Positions 1 to 7,453 of a stretch of 64,000 nucleotides of DNA are shown here, one piece after another. This DNA is from Deltaproteobacteria bacterium (GTDB lineage: Bacteria; Desulfobacterota; Desulfobacteria; Desulfobacterales; UBA5852). The notes beneath the pieces were generated by a model that was not told the DNA's origin, ran no database searches, and was given only the letters and a program-made list of their open reading frames with translations. Made by a program: the position numbers and the translations under genes. Each line of letters opens with the position of its first letter. The stretch's first letter is position 1. Location: contig JAHLLS010000002.1 of NCBI GenBank assembly GCA_020444045.1, forward strand, positions 310,001 to 374,000. The letters are read 5' to 3'.

Positions 1-175
1 TGCCGGCCGGGGGCAATCCCGGCCCCGGAAAGTGAAAACACTGGCCAACACCATCAATTCCCTGTTCACCCAAAAGCTGCAGGAAAACGAGCTGATGGCC
101 ATCGTCAAAACCTTACAACAAAAAAAATATATCACCGTAAACGAGGGAAATGTATCTTACAAGCTGCCGAAATAA
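1..175 (+). CDS. 3' end of a truncated gene, unknown protein
   Basis: The frame is open from the first bases and stops at TAA 173-175, giving about 57 C-terminal residues. The tail is basic (RPRKVKTLANTINSLF) and ends in an amphipathic segment with ITVNEG and VSYKLPK. The pattern is reminiscent of the small winged-helix-like tail found on some NYN/PIN-type putative nucleases, but too little is present to assign a family. The 5' part lies outside the window. Confidence 0.5.
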   Translation, partial: AGRGQSRPRKVKTLANTINSLFTQKLQENELMAIVKTLQQKKYITVNEGNVSYKLPK

Positions 176-504
176 TGCATCCATTCATTAACCTGCAACA
201 CGATGTCCACCCATGATCGAGGGATTCTCTCCGAAAAACGTGACCCCATCGTTCTAACGGGTGATTTCAACTTCTGAAAAATCACCCTGCCTGTTGAAAT
301 GGCCAACGGCTACCATTTTTGACAAACGGTACTACTTCTGCTAAATCTGCGGTTCCTTTCGTATAATTTCAACCGGCTACCCCATCACGCAACGTGGTCC
401 GTTTGCGCAATCGCTTGTCCGCGGCGAAAAACGACGCCCAGGGCGCTCCCTTCTTCATTCTGCAGGACCTGCTCTTCGAATTAACTTTAGCGGATTGGGA
501 GTTT
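176..504. other. Intergenic region with a hairpin and promoter-like elements
   Basis: No gene recognised. A 9-bp inverted repeat (259-267 with 279-287, 11-base loop) follows the truncated gene; it lacks a T-run, so termination is uncertain. Further on, TTGACA at 319-324 has TAAATC 17 bases downstream (342-347), and a perfect TATAAT lies at 362-367. Either could drive the gene at 505. Assignment is by eye only. Confidence 0.35.
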
Positions 505-906
505 ATGAAAACCATAGACTACAAACGGCATGAGTTGCATGGCAACCCCGAGGAAAAAAGGGCCAAAATATCGACCTTCGTTTACGATATCCCTTACTTT
601 GGCGCCTGCGGCATATTTCCACCACTTCACATCCTTAACCAGATTTTCGAAACCGGGGGATTCCAGGGTGGCATGAGTCCAGGCACGACCTGGGCCCCTT
701 TCACCATCAACGAAAAGGAGTATGGCCGGTTGATCGACATCATCACACGGCTTGATCCAAAAACACTTGATGATAAAGCGCGTTACACCTTCATTAAATT
801 CGATTTCGATCCTGCTTTTGATCATTTGGAAGATTGGGAAGCCTGGATCACAGCCGTCTGTGAAAAACATCGCGACGCCTACCACGCAAGGCGGTCGGGC
901 AATTAG
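505..906 (+). CDS. Conserved hypothetical protein, 133 aa
   Basis: I do not recognise this family. The ATG at 505 is chosen over an upstream in-frame start (394) because it follows a GGGAG-like ribosome site and starts the compact sequence MKTIDYKRHELHG. The protein is soluble, acidic at its C-terminus and rich in aromatic residues; a Gly/Phe/Pro central part (GACGIFPPLH, GGFQGGMSPG) suggests a folded enzyme-like or binding domain. There is no signal peptide or membrane segment. It lies 16 bases upstream of the DDAH-type gene, so the two are probably cotranscribed, which hints at a shared pathway. Confidence 0.7.
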   Translation: MKTIDYKRHELHGNPEEKRAKISTFVYDIPYFGACGIFPPLHILNQIFETGGFQGGMSPGTTWAPFTINEKEYGRLIDIITRLDPKTLDDKARYTFIKFDFDPAFDHLEDWEAWITAVCEKHRDAYHARRSGN

Positions 907-922
907 CAGGGAATTAATCTAT

Positions 923-1735
923 ATGGTAAAAAATGAAGGGGATCCCTTAAAAACGGTTGTGGTTTGCACACCCAAAGAAGAATATGCGCGCGCCGGCAAT
1001 CGGAAAGAACACAATATCGGCGACCTGGGTGATCCGGCAATAGCCATCCGGCAACACGATGCGCTGAAAGAAACGCTCAGGGCATTCGGAGCCGAGGTTC
1101 TGGATGTACCTGAACGGGCCGGGCACCCCAACTCGGTTTTCACACGGGACACCGCGATCTGCACCCCGCAGGGTTATATCCACCTCCATTTAGGATTAGA
1201 AACGCGGCAATCGGAAGGGGTCTGGATGGCCCAGATTTTAAAGGCCCAAGGGGAACGCTGTATCGGCGAAATCAAGCCGCCGGGAACCGTCGAAGGCGGC
1301 GATGTGATCCTATCCGGGAAGGTCGCCTTTATAGGCAGATCCGTCCGTACCAATGATGAGGGGGTACGCCAATTTTCGAAAATCATGAAGCCCATGGGCT
1401 ATGAGATTCGTGTCATCAATCTGCCGGAAACGATCCTGCACCTCGATAAAGCTTTGATGGTTTTAGGCGAGAAACAGGTGCTCTATTGCAACGAGTTGGT
1501 TTCACCTGATGATATCAGGGGCTTTGACGGAATCGAAATACCCTGCAGCGAAAATACCACCGCGAACATTATCTGCCTGGGCAATAAACAGGTGATCGTC
1601 AACCGCTCAAACGAGCTTGTGATCGACCTCCTGAGAGACAACGGGTATATTGTCCACGATTTGGATTTGAGTGAGTTTGCCAAAGGCATGGGCGGCCCTA
1701 ATTGCCTGATTATGCCGGTTGAGCGCCGCGCCTGA
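923..1735 (+). CDS. DDAH-like guanidino-group hydrolase (amidinotransferase superfamily)
   Basis: The 270-aa protein matches the dimethylarginine dimethylaminohydrolase/arginine deiminase fold, in which a catalytic Cys-His pair hydrolyses the guanidinium of arginine derivatives. Visible landmarks are the early NSVFTRDTA segment, EGGDVI (substrate-binding Glu/Asp), FIGRSVRTN, the catalytic His region ILHLDKALM, and the catalytic Cys near the C-terminus in GGPNCLIMP. The start at 923 is preferred because residues before it, in a frame open from 752, look non-native and overlap the upstream gene. The DUF711 gene follows after 24 bases. The substrate (arginine, methylarginine or another guanidino compound) cannot be fixed from sequence. 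Confidence 0.85.
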   Translation: MVKNEGDPLKTVVVCTPKEEYARAGNRKEHNIGDLGDPAIAIRQHDALKETLRAFGAEVLDVPERAGHPNSVFTRDTAICTPQGYIHLHLGLETRQSEGVWMAQILKAQGERCIGEIKPPGTVEGGDVILSGKVAFIGRSVRTNDEGVRQFSKIMKPMGYEIRVINLPETILHLDKALMVLGEKQVLYCNELVSPDDIRGFDGIEIPCSENTTANIICLGNKQVIVNRSNELVIDLLRDNGYIVHDLDLSEFAKGMGGPNCLIMPVERRA

Positions 1736-1759
1736 TAGCGCCACGATCTAAAAAGGGGT

Positions 1760-2998
1760 ATGGCATTGCATTATCACAATAAGGATCTATGCCGAATAAG
1801 AACGATAACGACCTTTTTATCTTTGACGGAAGACAAAACAAGCTGGAAGAAGTACATTCTGAAAGCCTCCCGTTTTTGCGCTGAATTGTCCAACACGTTC
1901 GTGGAAAACGGATACGCTGTTCAGTCCGTCAGAATCGTTACCAACCCATTCGGCGAGTATCTCAATACGGACAGTTTAGACCGTGCGAGCGAAGATTTAG
2001 CCTATCTCAGCGGTCTTCTTAATTCTTCCGACCTCGCCGGGATTCGAATTCGATTTGCTATCGGAGAAGCGCGAACACCACATGAGATCCGACTTCTACC
2101 GGAATTGGTTAAAAAATTTGGCGATCTGTGCAACGTGTGTGTCAATGTCGATCTTGATGATGCGGGCGTGCTCGATGACACGTTAATCCGATACGCGGCC
2201 GAAGCTGTTTCGGAAATCAGCCAAATAACACCTCGCGGCGAGGGTAATTTCAACTTTACCGTCAATTTCAATTGTGAGCCCCTCATCCCCTATTTCCCGG
2301 CCGGCTATCATCGCAAAGCACTTGGGGACCGCTTTGTTGTCGGGCTGGAGACGCCTGATTTGCTTGTTGAGGTCCTAAAGGAGTTTAACCGGCATTCGGC
2401 CTCCGGGACCCATAATGACCGATTTAAAGGTTATTGCGAGGTCATGCGGGATGCGCTTCAATATCATATATCCACGATTCATAACGTCATTGCGCAGTCA
2501 ACGATCGAAAAACCGTTTACTTTCTCCGGCTTCGACAGCTCCGCCGCCCCCTCTAAGAATTGCGCCAGCATGGTTGACGTATATGAACAGATGGGGGTGG
2601 CTTATTTTGGCGCCTCAGGCACCGTGGAAGCCTCATCGTTATTGACGCGGGTCTTTAAATCCATCGAGGGCGTCGAACTCGTCGGGTTTTCAGGGCTTAT
2701 GCTTGCCGTAACGGAAGATACGGGTCTTTCCCAGGGCACGATCAATGGTGACTTTGATATTCGTTCACTCTTAACCTACAGCGCTGTTTGTGGCATTGGT
2801 CTGGATACGGTCCCAATCCCCGGCGACACGTCTATTGATAAAATTTCAGCCCTGATGCGCGATACGGGCACAATGGCCTATCGTTTAAACAAACCCCTAA
2901 CGGTTCGCGTATTTCCCGTACCGGGTTTAAAGGCTGGAGATATGACCGCTTTTGAAAGTGAAGATCTTTGTAATTGTGCCGTTCTAGCGGTCCCCTGA
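1760..2998 (+). CDS. DUF711 family protein
   Basis: The 412-aa protein has the DUF711 signature: an N-terminal CRIRTITTFLSL strand, and a Gly/Ser-rich C-terminal half with SSAAPSKN and VGFSGLMLAVTED. The family is structurally related to radical-enzyme-like UPF0210 proteins, but no reaction is established as far as I know. It is cytoplasmic, without signal or membrane segments. It sits directly behind the DDAH-like hydrolase and before a small unknown gene, consistent with one operon. The reading frame is intact and of normal length. Confidence 0.85.
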   Translation: MALHYHNKDLCRIRTITTFLSLTEDKTSWKKYILKASRFCAELSNTFVENGYAVQSVRIVTNPFGEYLNTDSLDRASEDLAYLSGLLNSSDLAGIRIRFAIGEARTPHEIRLLPELVKKFGDLCNVCVNVDLDDAGVLDDTLIRYAAEAVSEISQITPRGEGNFNFTVNFNCEPLIPYFPAGYHRKALGDRFVVGLETPDLLVEVLKEFNRHSASGTHNDRFKGYCEVMRDALQYHISTIHNVIAQSTIEKPFTFSGFDSSAAPSKNCASMVDVYEQMGVAYFGASGTVEASSLLTRVFKSIEGVELVGFSGLMLAVTEDTGLSQGTINGDFDIRSLLTYSAVCGIGLDTVPIPGDTSIDKISALMRDTGTMAYRLNKPLTVRVFPVPGLKAGDMTAFESEDLCNCAVLAVP

Positions 2999-3073
2999 AT
3001 TAGGCGCCTGTTATTTGACAACCAGGCGGGTTAGGTGGGCCCGTGGGCGAAACGTCATGAAAGGAAAAACAAA

Positions 3074-3379
3074 ATGAAACTTTCTGACTGGCTGGATGAA
3101 AAAGTGGCCGAAAACGTGGATGTGTCCCAAATCGCATTGCCCACCGATATCGTCTTTGATGACGCCGCCGATGAGATGGTATTCTTTGAAGAATGGAATC
3201 CATGCGGCATTCTGTGTACCAAAAACCATCCCTATTCCAAGGTTGAGCGCTTCGGACACTGGTATCGCTGCAAAGGCCAGGACAAGCAGGCCGGGATTCA
3301 TTCATCGGAAATGAAGTGGCGGCTGTTTACTAGAAATAAAGACCTTGCCCTCCAGACGGCAAAATCACATATCGAATAA
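3074..3379 (+). CDS. Small conserved hypothetical protein, 101 aa
   Basis: The ATG at 3074 is preceded by GAAAGGAAAAAC, a good ribosome site, so the 13 codons upstream in frame are discarded. The product starts MKLSDWLDEKVAENV and has a strongly acidic first half. The second half carries three Cys (PCGILC, YRCKGQ) around a basic patch, which could bind metal, though no clear zinc motif is complete. There is no signal peptide. The function is unknown. The gene is 16 bases before the GNAT gene and probably cotranscribed with it. Confidence 0.7.
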   Translation: MKLSDWLDEKVAENVDVSQIALPTDIVFDDAADEMVFFEEWNPCGILCTKNHPYSKVERFGHWYRCKGQDKQAGIHSSEMKWRLFTRNKDLALQTAKSHIE

Positions 3380-3395
3380 CAAGAAGGAATGCGCA

Positions 3396-3941
3396 TTGGA
3401 CATAAGGAAATCCACTGAAGCAGATCGGGTAGCCATCGAGAAAATCCACACAAAGGCTTTTGGCGAAGAAAAGGGCCCGGAAATAGCGGCGCTGGTCAAT
3501 GGATTATTCGACGACACAACCGCCACACCTTTGCTGTCTCTGGTGGCTGTGGAAAAGGATCAACTCGTTGGGCATATTCTCTATACAAAGGCCGTATTGA
3601 AGGGGGCGGATACGCCTGTTTCGATTCGGCTGCTGGCCCCTTTGGCGGTTCTGCCGGAAGCCCAAGCGCAAGGCGTCGGCCGCAAACTGATCGAAGAAGG
3701 GCTTGACCACCTGCGGGAGGCCGGGGTCGATCTCGTCTTTGTTCTTGGGCACCCGGATTATTACCCGCGCTGTGGATTTATACCTGCCGGGGTGCTGGGG
3801 TTCGAAGCGCCGTATCCAATACCCGACGTACATGCCGCAGCATGGATGGTACATGCTTTAAGGGAGGGCGTCATTGGTCGTGTTAAAGGGAAAATCCAAT
3901 GCGCGGACGTGCTTGACCAGCCCCAGCATTGGCGCGAGTAA
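3396..3941 (+). CDS. GNAT family N-acetyltransferase
   Basis: The 181-aa protein has the GNAT fold used to transfer acetyl groups from acetyl-CoA to amines. It begins DIRKSTEADR, followed by LVGHILYT (strand 4) and the acetyl-CoA pyrophosphate-binding loop AQGVGRKLI, then VLGHPDYYPRCGF, typical of the YhbS-like subgroup. A TTG start at 3396 is chosen because AAGAAGGAA lies seven bases upstream and the upstream codons in frame overlap the preceding gene. The acceptor is unknown. The candidate selenoprotein MGMT gene follows 44 bases downstream. Confidence 0.85.
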   Translation: MDIRKSTEADRVAIEKIHTKAFGEEKGPEIAALVNGLFDDTTATPLLSLVAVEKDQLVGHILYTKAVLKGADTPVSIRLLAPLAVLPEAQAQGVGRKLIEEGLDHLREAGVDLVFVLGHPDYYPRCGFIPAGVLGFEAPYPIPDVHAAAWMVHALREGVIGRVKGKIQCADVLDQPQHWRE

Positions 3942-3985
3942 CCCTATTGCTAACAATCTGAATGAATCTAACGTGGAGGAAAATA

Positions 3986-4300
3986 ATGAAAACCTTTGCC
4001 GATAAAGCGTATGACTTATTAATAAAGGTGCCCAAAGGGCGCGTTACCACCTATAAGGAAATCGCCCATGCCCTGAATAGCAAAGCCTATCGCGGGGTCG
4101 GTCAGGCCATGCGCAAGAACCCCTATGCACCCGAAGTTCCCTGACACCGGGTCGTTGCCACATCCGGTCGGATTGGGGGATTTCAGGGAAAAACATCGGG
4201 AAGGTCGATCCAAAGAAAAATCAAAATGCTCGAAGACGAAGGGATTGAGTTCCACGAGGGAAAGATAAAGGGTTTTGAGGACGTTCTTTTTCGATTTTGA
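3986..4300 (+). CDS. Candidate selenoprotein: MGMT/Ada-type DNA alkyltransferase domain with TGA at the active-site Cys
   Basis: GGAGGA five bases upstream supports the ATG at 3986. Read with TGA 4142-4144 as selenocysteine, the product is 104 aa and covers the DNA-binding/alkyl-transfer domain of O6-alkylguanine-DNA alkyltransferase: KGRVTTYKEIA (helix-turn-helix entry), YRGVGQAMRKNPYAP, then P-U-HRVV in place of the invariant PCHRV, then GRIGGFQGK and a C-terminal helix. In the family this Cys accepts the alkyl group from O6-alkylguanine. The frame is uninterrupted on both sides and stops at TGA 4298-4300. A SECIS-like hairpin follows the TGA. The N-terminal domain of full-length Ogt is absent, as in other short MGMT-domain proteins. 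The alternative is a pseudogene with one nonsense change, or a sequencing error, at the catalytic codon. Confidence 0.7.
4145..4176 (+). promoter_or_regulatory. Putative bacterial SECIS hairpin downstream of TGA
   Basis: Pairs run 4158-4160 with 4174-4176 and 4162-4165 with 4170-4173, with C4161 bulged and an apical loop GGTC (4166-4169). The apical loop begins 22 bases after the TGA, inside the 16-37 base range usual for bacterial SECIS elements, and has G in its first two positions. Bulge plus GGUC loop mirrors the E. coli fdhF element recognised by SelB. A competing 5-bp helix (4146-4150 with 4164-4168) overlaps it. The fold was drawn by hand; no energy was calculated. Confidence 0.55.
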
Positions 4301-4365
4301 TCATCCTTGAATTTCATCGGGCTTGAGCCGGACGCATAAAACTGCCTTCTGTCATCTTGATATAA

Positions 4366-4395
4366 TTGAATTTTTCTGTCATTATGCTATATATT
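4366..4395 (+). promoter_or_regulatory. Candidate sigma-70 promoter
   Basis: TTGAAT (4366-4371) and TATATT (4390-4395) are separated by 18 bases in an AT-rich stretch between the MGMT-like gene and the gene at 4436. It would start transcription about 35 bases before that start codon. By eye only. Confidence 0.4.
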
Positions 4396-4435
4396 GCTTC
4401 GAATTCACCCCTCTCCGGATGACAGGAAGCGCCCC

Positions 4436-4837
4436 ATGCCGATATCGTATCTGTTTAAAGGTGATTTGTTGATGTTCAAAGCCCGTGGCGCCGTCACCGT
4501 CAAAGAATTCTACCTGGCCTGGAATAAAATTTCCGGGGACCCGTCTTTCCAACGGCCCCTTGATACGCTGATCGATCTTCGCGAAGCACAAGTCGATGTG
4601 CCCGGCCAGGAAATCGAAGCCATTGCCTACCGATTAAAAGAGGATCGATTTTTTAATAAGATGGTTTTCGTGGCGGAGCGCGGATCGTTCACCTACGCCA
4701 TGGGCCGCATGTTCTGCATCAATGCCGAATATGTCGGCTGCCGTTCCGAAATCTTCCTCAACATGGTCGATGCCCTGGCCTGGCTCGATCGAGAAGGCAT
4801 GGACGATGAACCTACGGCACCGATCGATGCCTCCTGA
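4436..4837 (+). CDS. Hypothetical protein with STAS/SpoIIAA-like fold, 133 aa
   Basis: The start at 4436 follows ACAGGAAG with good spacing; the upstream in-frame ATG at 4394 lies in the putative promoter. The protein begins PISYLFKGDLLMFKARG and contains TLIDLREAQVDV and KMVFVAERG, an alternating strand/helix pattern like SpoIIAA/STAS-type proteins that resemble receiver or anti-anti-sigma domains. This fold assignment is an inference from pattern. No partner kinase is next to it. It ends only 11 bases before the SGNH hydrolase. Confidence 0.6.
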   Translation: MPISYLFKGDLLMFKARGAVTVKEFYLAWNKISGDPSFQRPLDTLIDLREAQVDVPGQEIEAIAYRLKEDRFFNKMVFVAERGSFTYAMGRMFCINAEYVGCRSEIFLNMVDALAWLDREGMDDEPTAPIDAS

Positions 4838-4848
4838 CAAAAGCGCCG

Positions 4849-5622
4849 ATGGACACGTTCCACCGGACCGCTTTTCAGCATTACGCTTTTCCCCGGATCG
4901 CCATGATACGAAGTTTGCTTTTCTGGACATTGTTTCCTTTCGTGCTACCGCAGGCCATTCGTGTTCGCAACAATGCACCGCGCTTTCCCGGGGCCGGCGG
5001 GCCGAAGGAAGGCGCCACCGGTGAGGGGCCGCCCCTCAGGCTCCTCGCCGTTGGAGACTCCATCATTGCCGGTGTGGGTGCCGAAAGCTTGTCCAAAGCG
5101 CTGGTGGGTCAAACCGCAGCAGGACTGGCGGCCCTGCTGGGGTGTCGAATCGATTGGACAGCCCGCGGCAGCATCGGGGCCGATTCGAACAAAATCCTGC
5201 ATCGCCTGGTTCCAAGCCTGCCTGAACCGGAAGCGGACGTCATCATTCTGTCGGTGGGGGTAAACGATGTGACCGGGCTCACCCGCCTATCCCGCTGGCA
5301 GCGGAACCTGAATGACCTGTTGGTGGCCTTGCATCGCCACTCCCCCCGGGCCACCATGGCCGTAGCCGGTATCCCCCCGCTCAAAGGGTTTCCTCTTCTG
5401 CCGCAGCCCCTGCGGGCCCTTTTCGGGCTGCGCGGGAAAACATTCGACACGGCCGCCTGGAAAATGGTATCGCGTCATCCTTTTGCGGTCTATATTCCGC
5501 TGAACTTCGATCCCTCGCCCGATAAATTCTCGGCCGATGGCTACCATCCCTCGGAAAAAAGCTACCGGGAATTCGGTCTGATGATGGCAACCCAAATCTC
5601 AAAAAAGATCGACAAGCCCTAA
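4849..5622 (+). CDS. SGNH/GDSL-type hydrolase
   Basis: The protein has the hallmark blocks of SGNH esterases: AVGDSIIAG (catalytic Ser in block I), the Gly of block II in ARGSIGADS, SVGVND (block III Asn), and DGYHPS carrying the catalytic Asp and His. An N-terminal hydrophobic stretch around residues 19-36 (MIRSLLFWTLFPFVLP) suggests export or membrane anchoring; the true start may be the ATG at 4903. The substrate, an ester of lipid or carbohydrate, cannot be told. Full length, no odd features. Confidence 0.85.
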   Translation: MDTFHRTAFQHYAFPRIAMIRSLLFWTLFPFVLPQAIRVRNNAPRFPGAGGPKEGATGEGPPLRLLAVGDSIIAGVGAESLSKALVGQTAAGLAALLGCRIDWTARGSIGADSNKILHRLVPSLPEPEADVIILSVGVNDVTGLTRLSRWQRNLNDLLVALHRHSPRATMAVAGIPPLKGFPLLPQPLRALFGLRGKTFDTAAWKMVSRHPFAVYIPLNFDPSPDKFSADGYHPSEKSYREFGLMMATQISKKIDKP

Positions 5623-5798
5623 AAACCTCAACACGGACAGCCAATTATCGCCTCCGGCAATGTCGTCGACCCGACTAGGAAAGTGGCTGCCGTATTGACG
5701 GTATCGGCTTTCGGTCGTAAGTTTTTGCAGCCGCGTTTATTGATTATCCCGATCGAAGAATGCGATCAAACCATGTAAATTGAAAGGCGGGAAGTCTT

Positions 5799-5960
5799 AT
5801 GACCCACCAAAAACCTGATGCCGGTTGGACGCCTAAATGGCGCCCGCTATTGTTCCTTGGTCTTTTTGTGGTGATAACGGGCTGTGGCGGAGACCGTCTA
5901 CCCCATCAGGACATGTTCCACGCCTATCAACAGGCTTTTTTGAACATCTGCCGGGATTAG
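5799..5960 (+). CDS. Small lipoprotein, 53 aa
   Basis: An ATG at 5799 follows GGCGGGAAG at good spacing. The product starts with a charged n-region, then PLLFLGLFVVITGC, a clear lipobox with the Cys at about residue 29, followed by a short tail (GGDRLPHQDMFHAY) ending at TAG 5958. This fits a lipid-anchored peptide of about 25 residues after processing. The function is unknown; it precedes the DUF2254/MscS membrane pair by about 120 bases. It is short enough to escape length-filtered gene calling. Confidence 0.6.
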   Translation: MTHQKPDAGWTPKWRPLLFLGLFVVITGCGGDRLPHQDMFHAYQQAFLNICRD

Positions 5961-6082
5961 GACAAATCATTCCCCGCATCCGCGGCACCCTGTGATGCTG
6001 TGCCACACAACAATCCATGCAAAGCATGGCACTACGCCGCCGGCGCATACCATCATGAGTCATCGAGAGGGCCAGCCACGCC

Positions 6083-7453
6083 ATGAAAACCAGAATCCGC
6101 AATCTTCTCGAAAAATTGTCCAGCAATTACTGGTTTATCCCCTCTGTTATGGCCGTTGGGGCCATCGGTCTTTCCCAGGGGCTGCTGTATCTTGACCAGA
6201 TCATGGGCCAAAAGGGACTTTGGCGGGGCAGTGCTTTTCTGACGACCGGTATCGAGGGCGCCCGATCCACCCTTGCCACCATTGCCAGTTCCATGATCAC
6301 GGTTACCGGTGTTGTTTTTTCCATCACCATCGTCAGCCTGTCTCTGGCGTCCCAGCAATTTGGACCCCGCCTGCTGCAGCATTTCATGCGAGATCGCGGC
6401 AATCAAATCGTTCTCGGAACGGTTACCTCGACCTTTATATACTGCCTGCTGGTATTACGAACGATCGGTGCATCTGTTGAAGGTGCCTTCGTCCCTCACG
6501 GCAGTGCCCTGGTGGGTGTCATGCTGGCCGTCGTCAACATAGGCGTCCTGATTTACTTCATCCACCACACGGCCGAGGCGATACAGGTCAACAATGTGAT
6601 CAGCCGCATCAGTCGCGACATTTCCAGCGCAGTGAAGCGCTTGTATCCCGAAAAACGATCCTTAGTGAACCAACCGGAAGCCGATCCGGCCCCTCGAAAA
6701 CCGCTACCGGATGATTTCAACGGTCGGGCGGCCGTCCTCTGTGCCGAGGGTAGTGGCTATATTCAGGCGATTGACCCCGGCAGCCTCGTCCAATTGGCGA
6801 AAGAAAATGATTTGATCATCCGCCTTCTTCGCCGCCCCGGGCATTTCCTTGTCGCAGACACCCCCTTGGCCGAAGTCTATCCAGCTGAAGCGATTACGCC
6901 GGAGCTGTCCACAGCCATCAACAGCCAATTCATTTTAGGCTCCAAGCGCTCCCAGGAGTATGACCTGGAGTTCCTGATCAACGAATTGGTCGAAATTGCC
7001 ACCCGCGCCCTTTCTCCCGGAATAAACGACCCGTTTACAGCCATTGCCTGCATCGACCATCTGAGTTCGGCGCTGTGCGAGCTTGCCAAGCGGTGCGAAC
7101 CTTCTGCGGAACGTCTTGATTCCGACGATTCGCTCCGACTCATCCTTCACATGACCGGTTTTTCGGAAATCGTGGATGCGGCCTTCAACCAGATCCGGCA
7201 AAATGCCCGCACACATGCCTCCGTGACCATACGGCTGCTGGAAAGCCTCGGAACAATCATGCGCTTCGCCTGGAACGCTAAGCAGCGGGACGCCATTATA
7301 CGACAGGCCATTATGATCGAAAGAGGCTGCCGTGACGGTCTTCCAGAAGCCATGGATGCCAAGGATGTTTCAAAACGATATATGTCGATTTTTAAAACCA
7401 TGCGCGATCAACGTAGCGGAGAATCGCAAAGGGGAGACGATTCATGGCAGTAA
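6083..7453 (+). CDS. DUF2254 family membrane protein
   Basis: The 456-aa protein fits DUF2254: an N-terminal region with about four membrane spans (near residues 17-37, 55-85, 105-125 and 135-160) followed by a soluble cytoplasmic part with SPGINDPFTAIACIDHL, a conserved family segment. The family role is unknown. It overlaps the following BON-MscS gene by 10 bases, so the two are translationally coupled and probably act on the same envelope process. The start at 6083 directly precedes the first membrane helix. Confidence 0.85.
   Translation: MKTRIRNLLEKLSSNYWFIPSVMAVGAIGLSQGLLYLDQIMGQKGLWRGSAFLTTGIEGARSTLATIASSMITVTGVVFSITIVSLSLASQQFGPRLLQHFMRDRGNQIVLGTVTSTFIYCLLVLRTIGASVEGAFVPHGSALVGVMLAVVNIGVLIYFIHHTAEAIQVNNVISRISRDISSAVKRLYPEKRSLVNQPEADPAPRKPLPDDFNGRAAVLCAEGSGYIQAIDPGSLVQLAKENDLIIRLLRRPGHFLVADTPLAEVYPAEAITPELSTAINSQFILGSKRSQEYDLEFLINELVEIATRALSPGINDPFTAIACIDHLSSALCELAKRCEPSAERLDSDDSLRLILHMTGFSEIVDAAFNQIRQNARTHASVTIRLLESLGTIMRFAWNAKQRDAIIRQAIMIERGCRDGLPEAMDAKDVSKRYMSIFKTMRDQRSGESQRGDDSWQ

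Noticed and set aside
3962..4144. A 60-residue protein ending at the TGA
   Set aside because: It would be an MGMT domain cut just before its catalytic residue. The conserved continuation in the same frame makes read-through the better reading, and the start at 3986 has the ribosome site.
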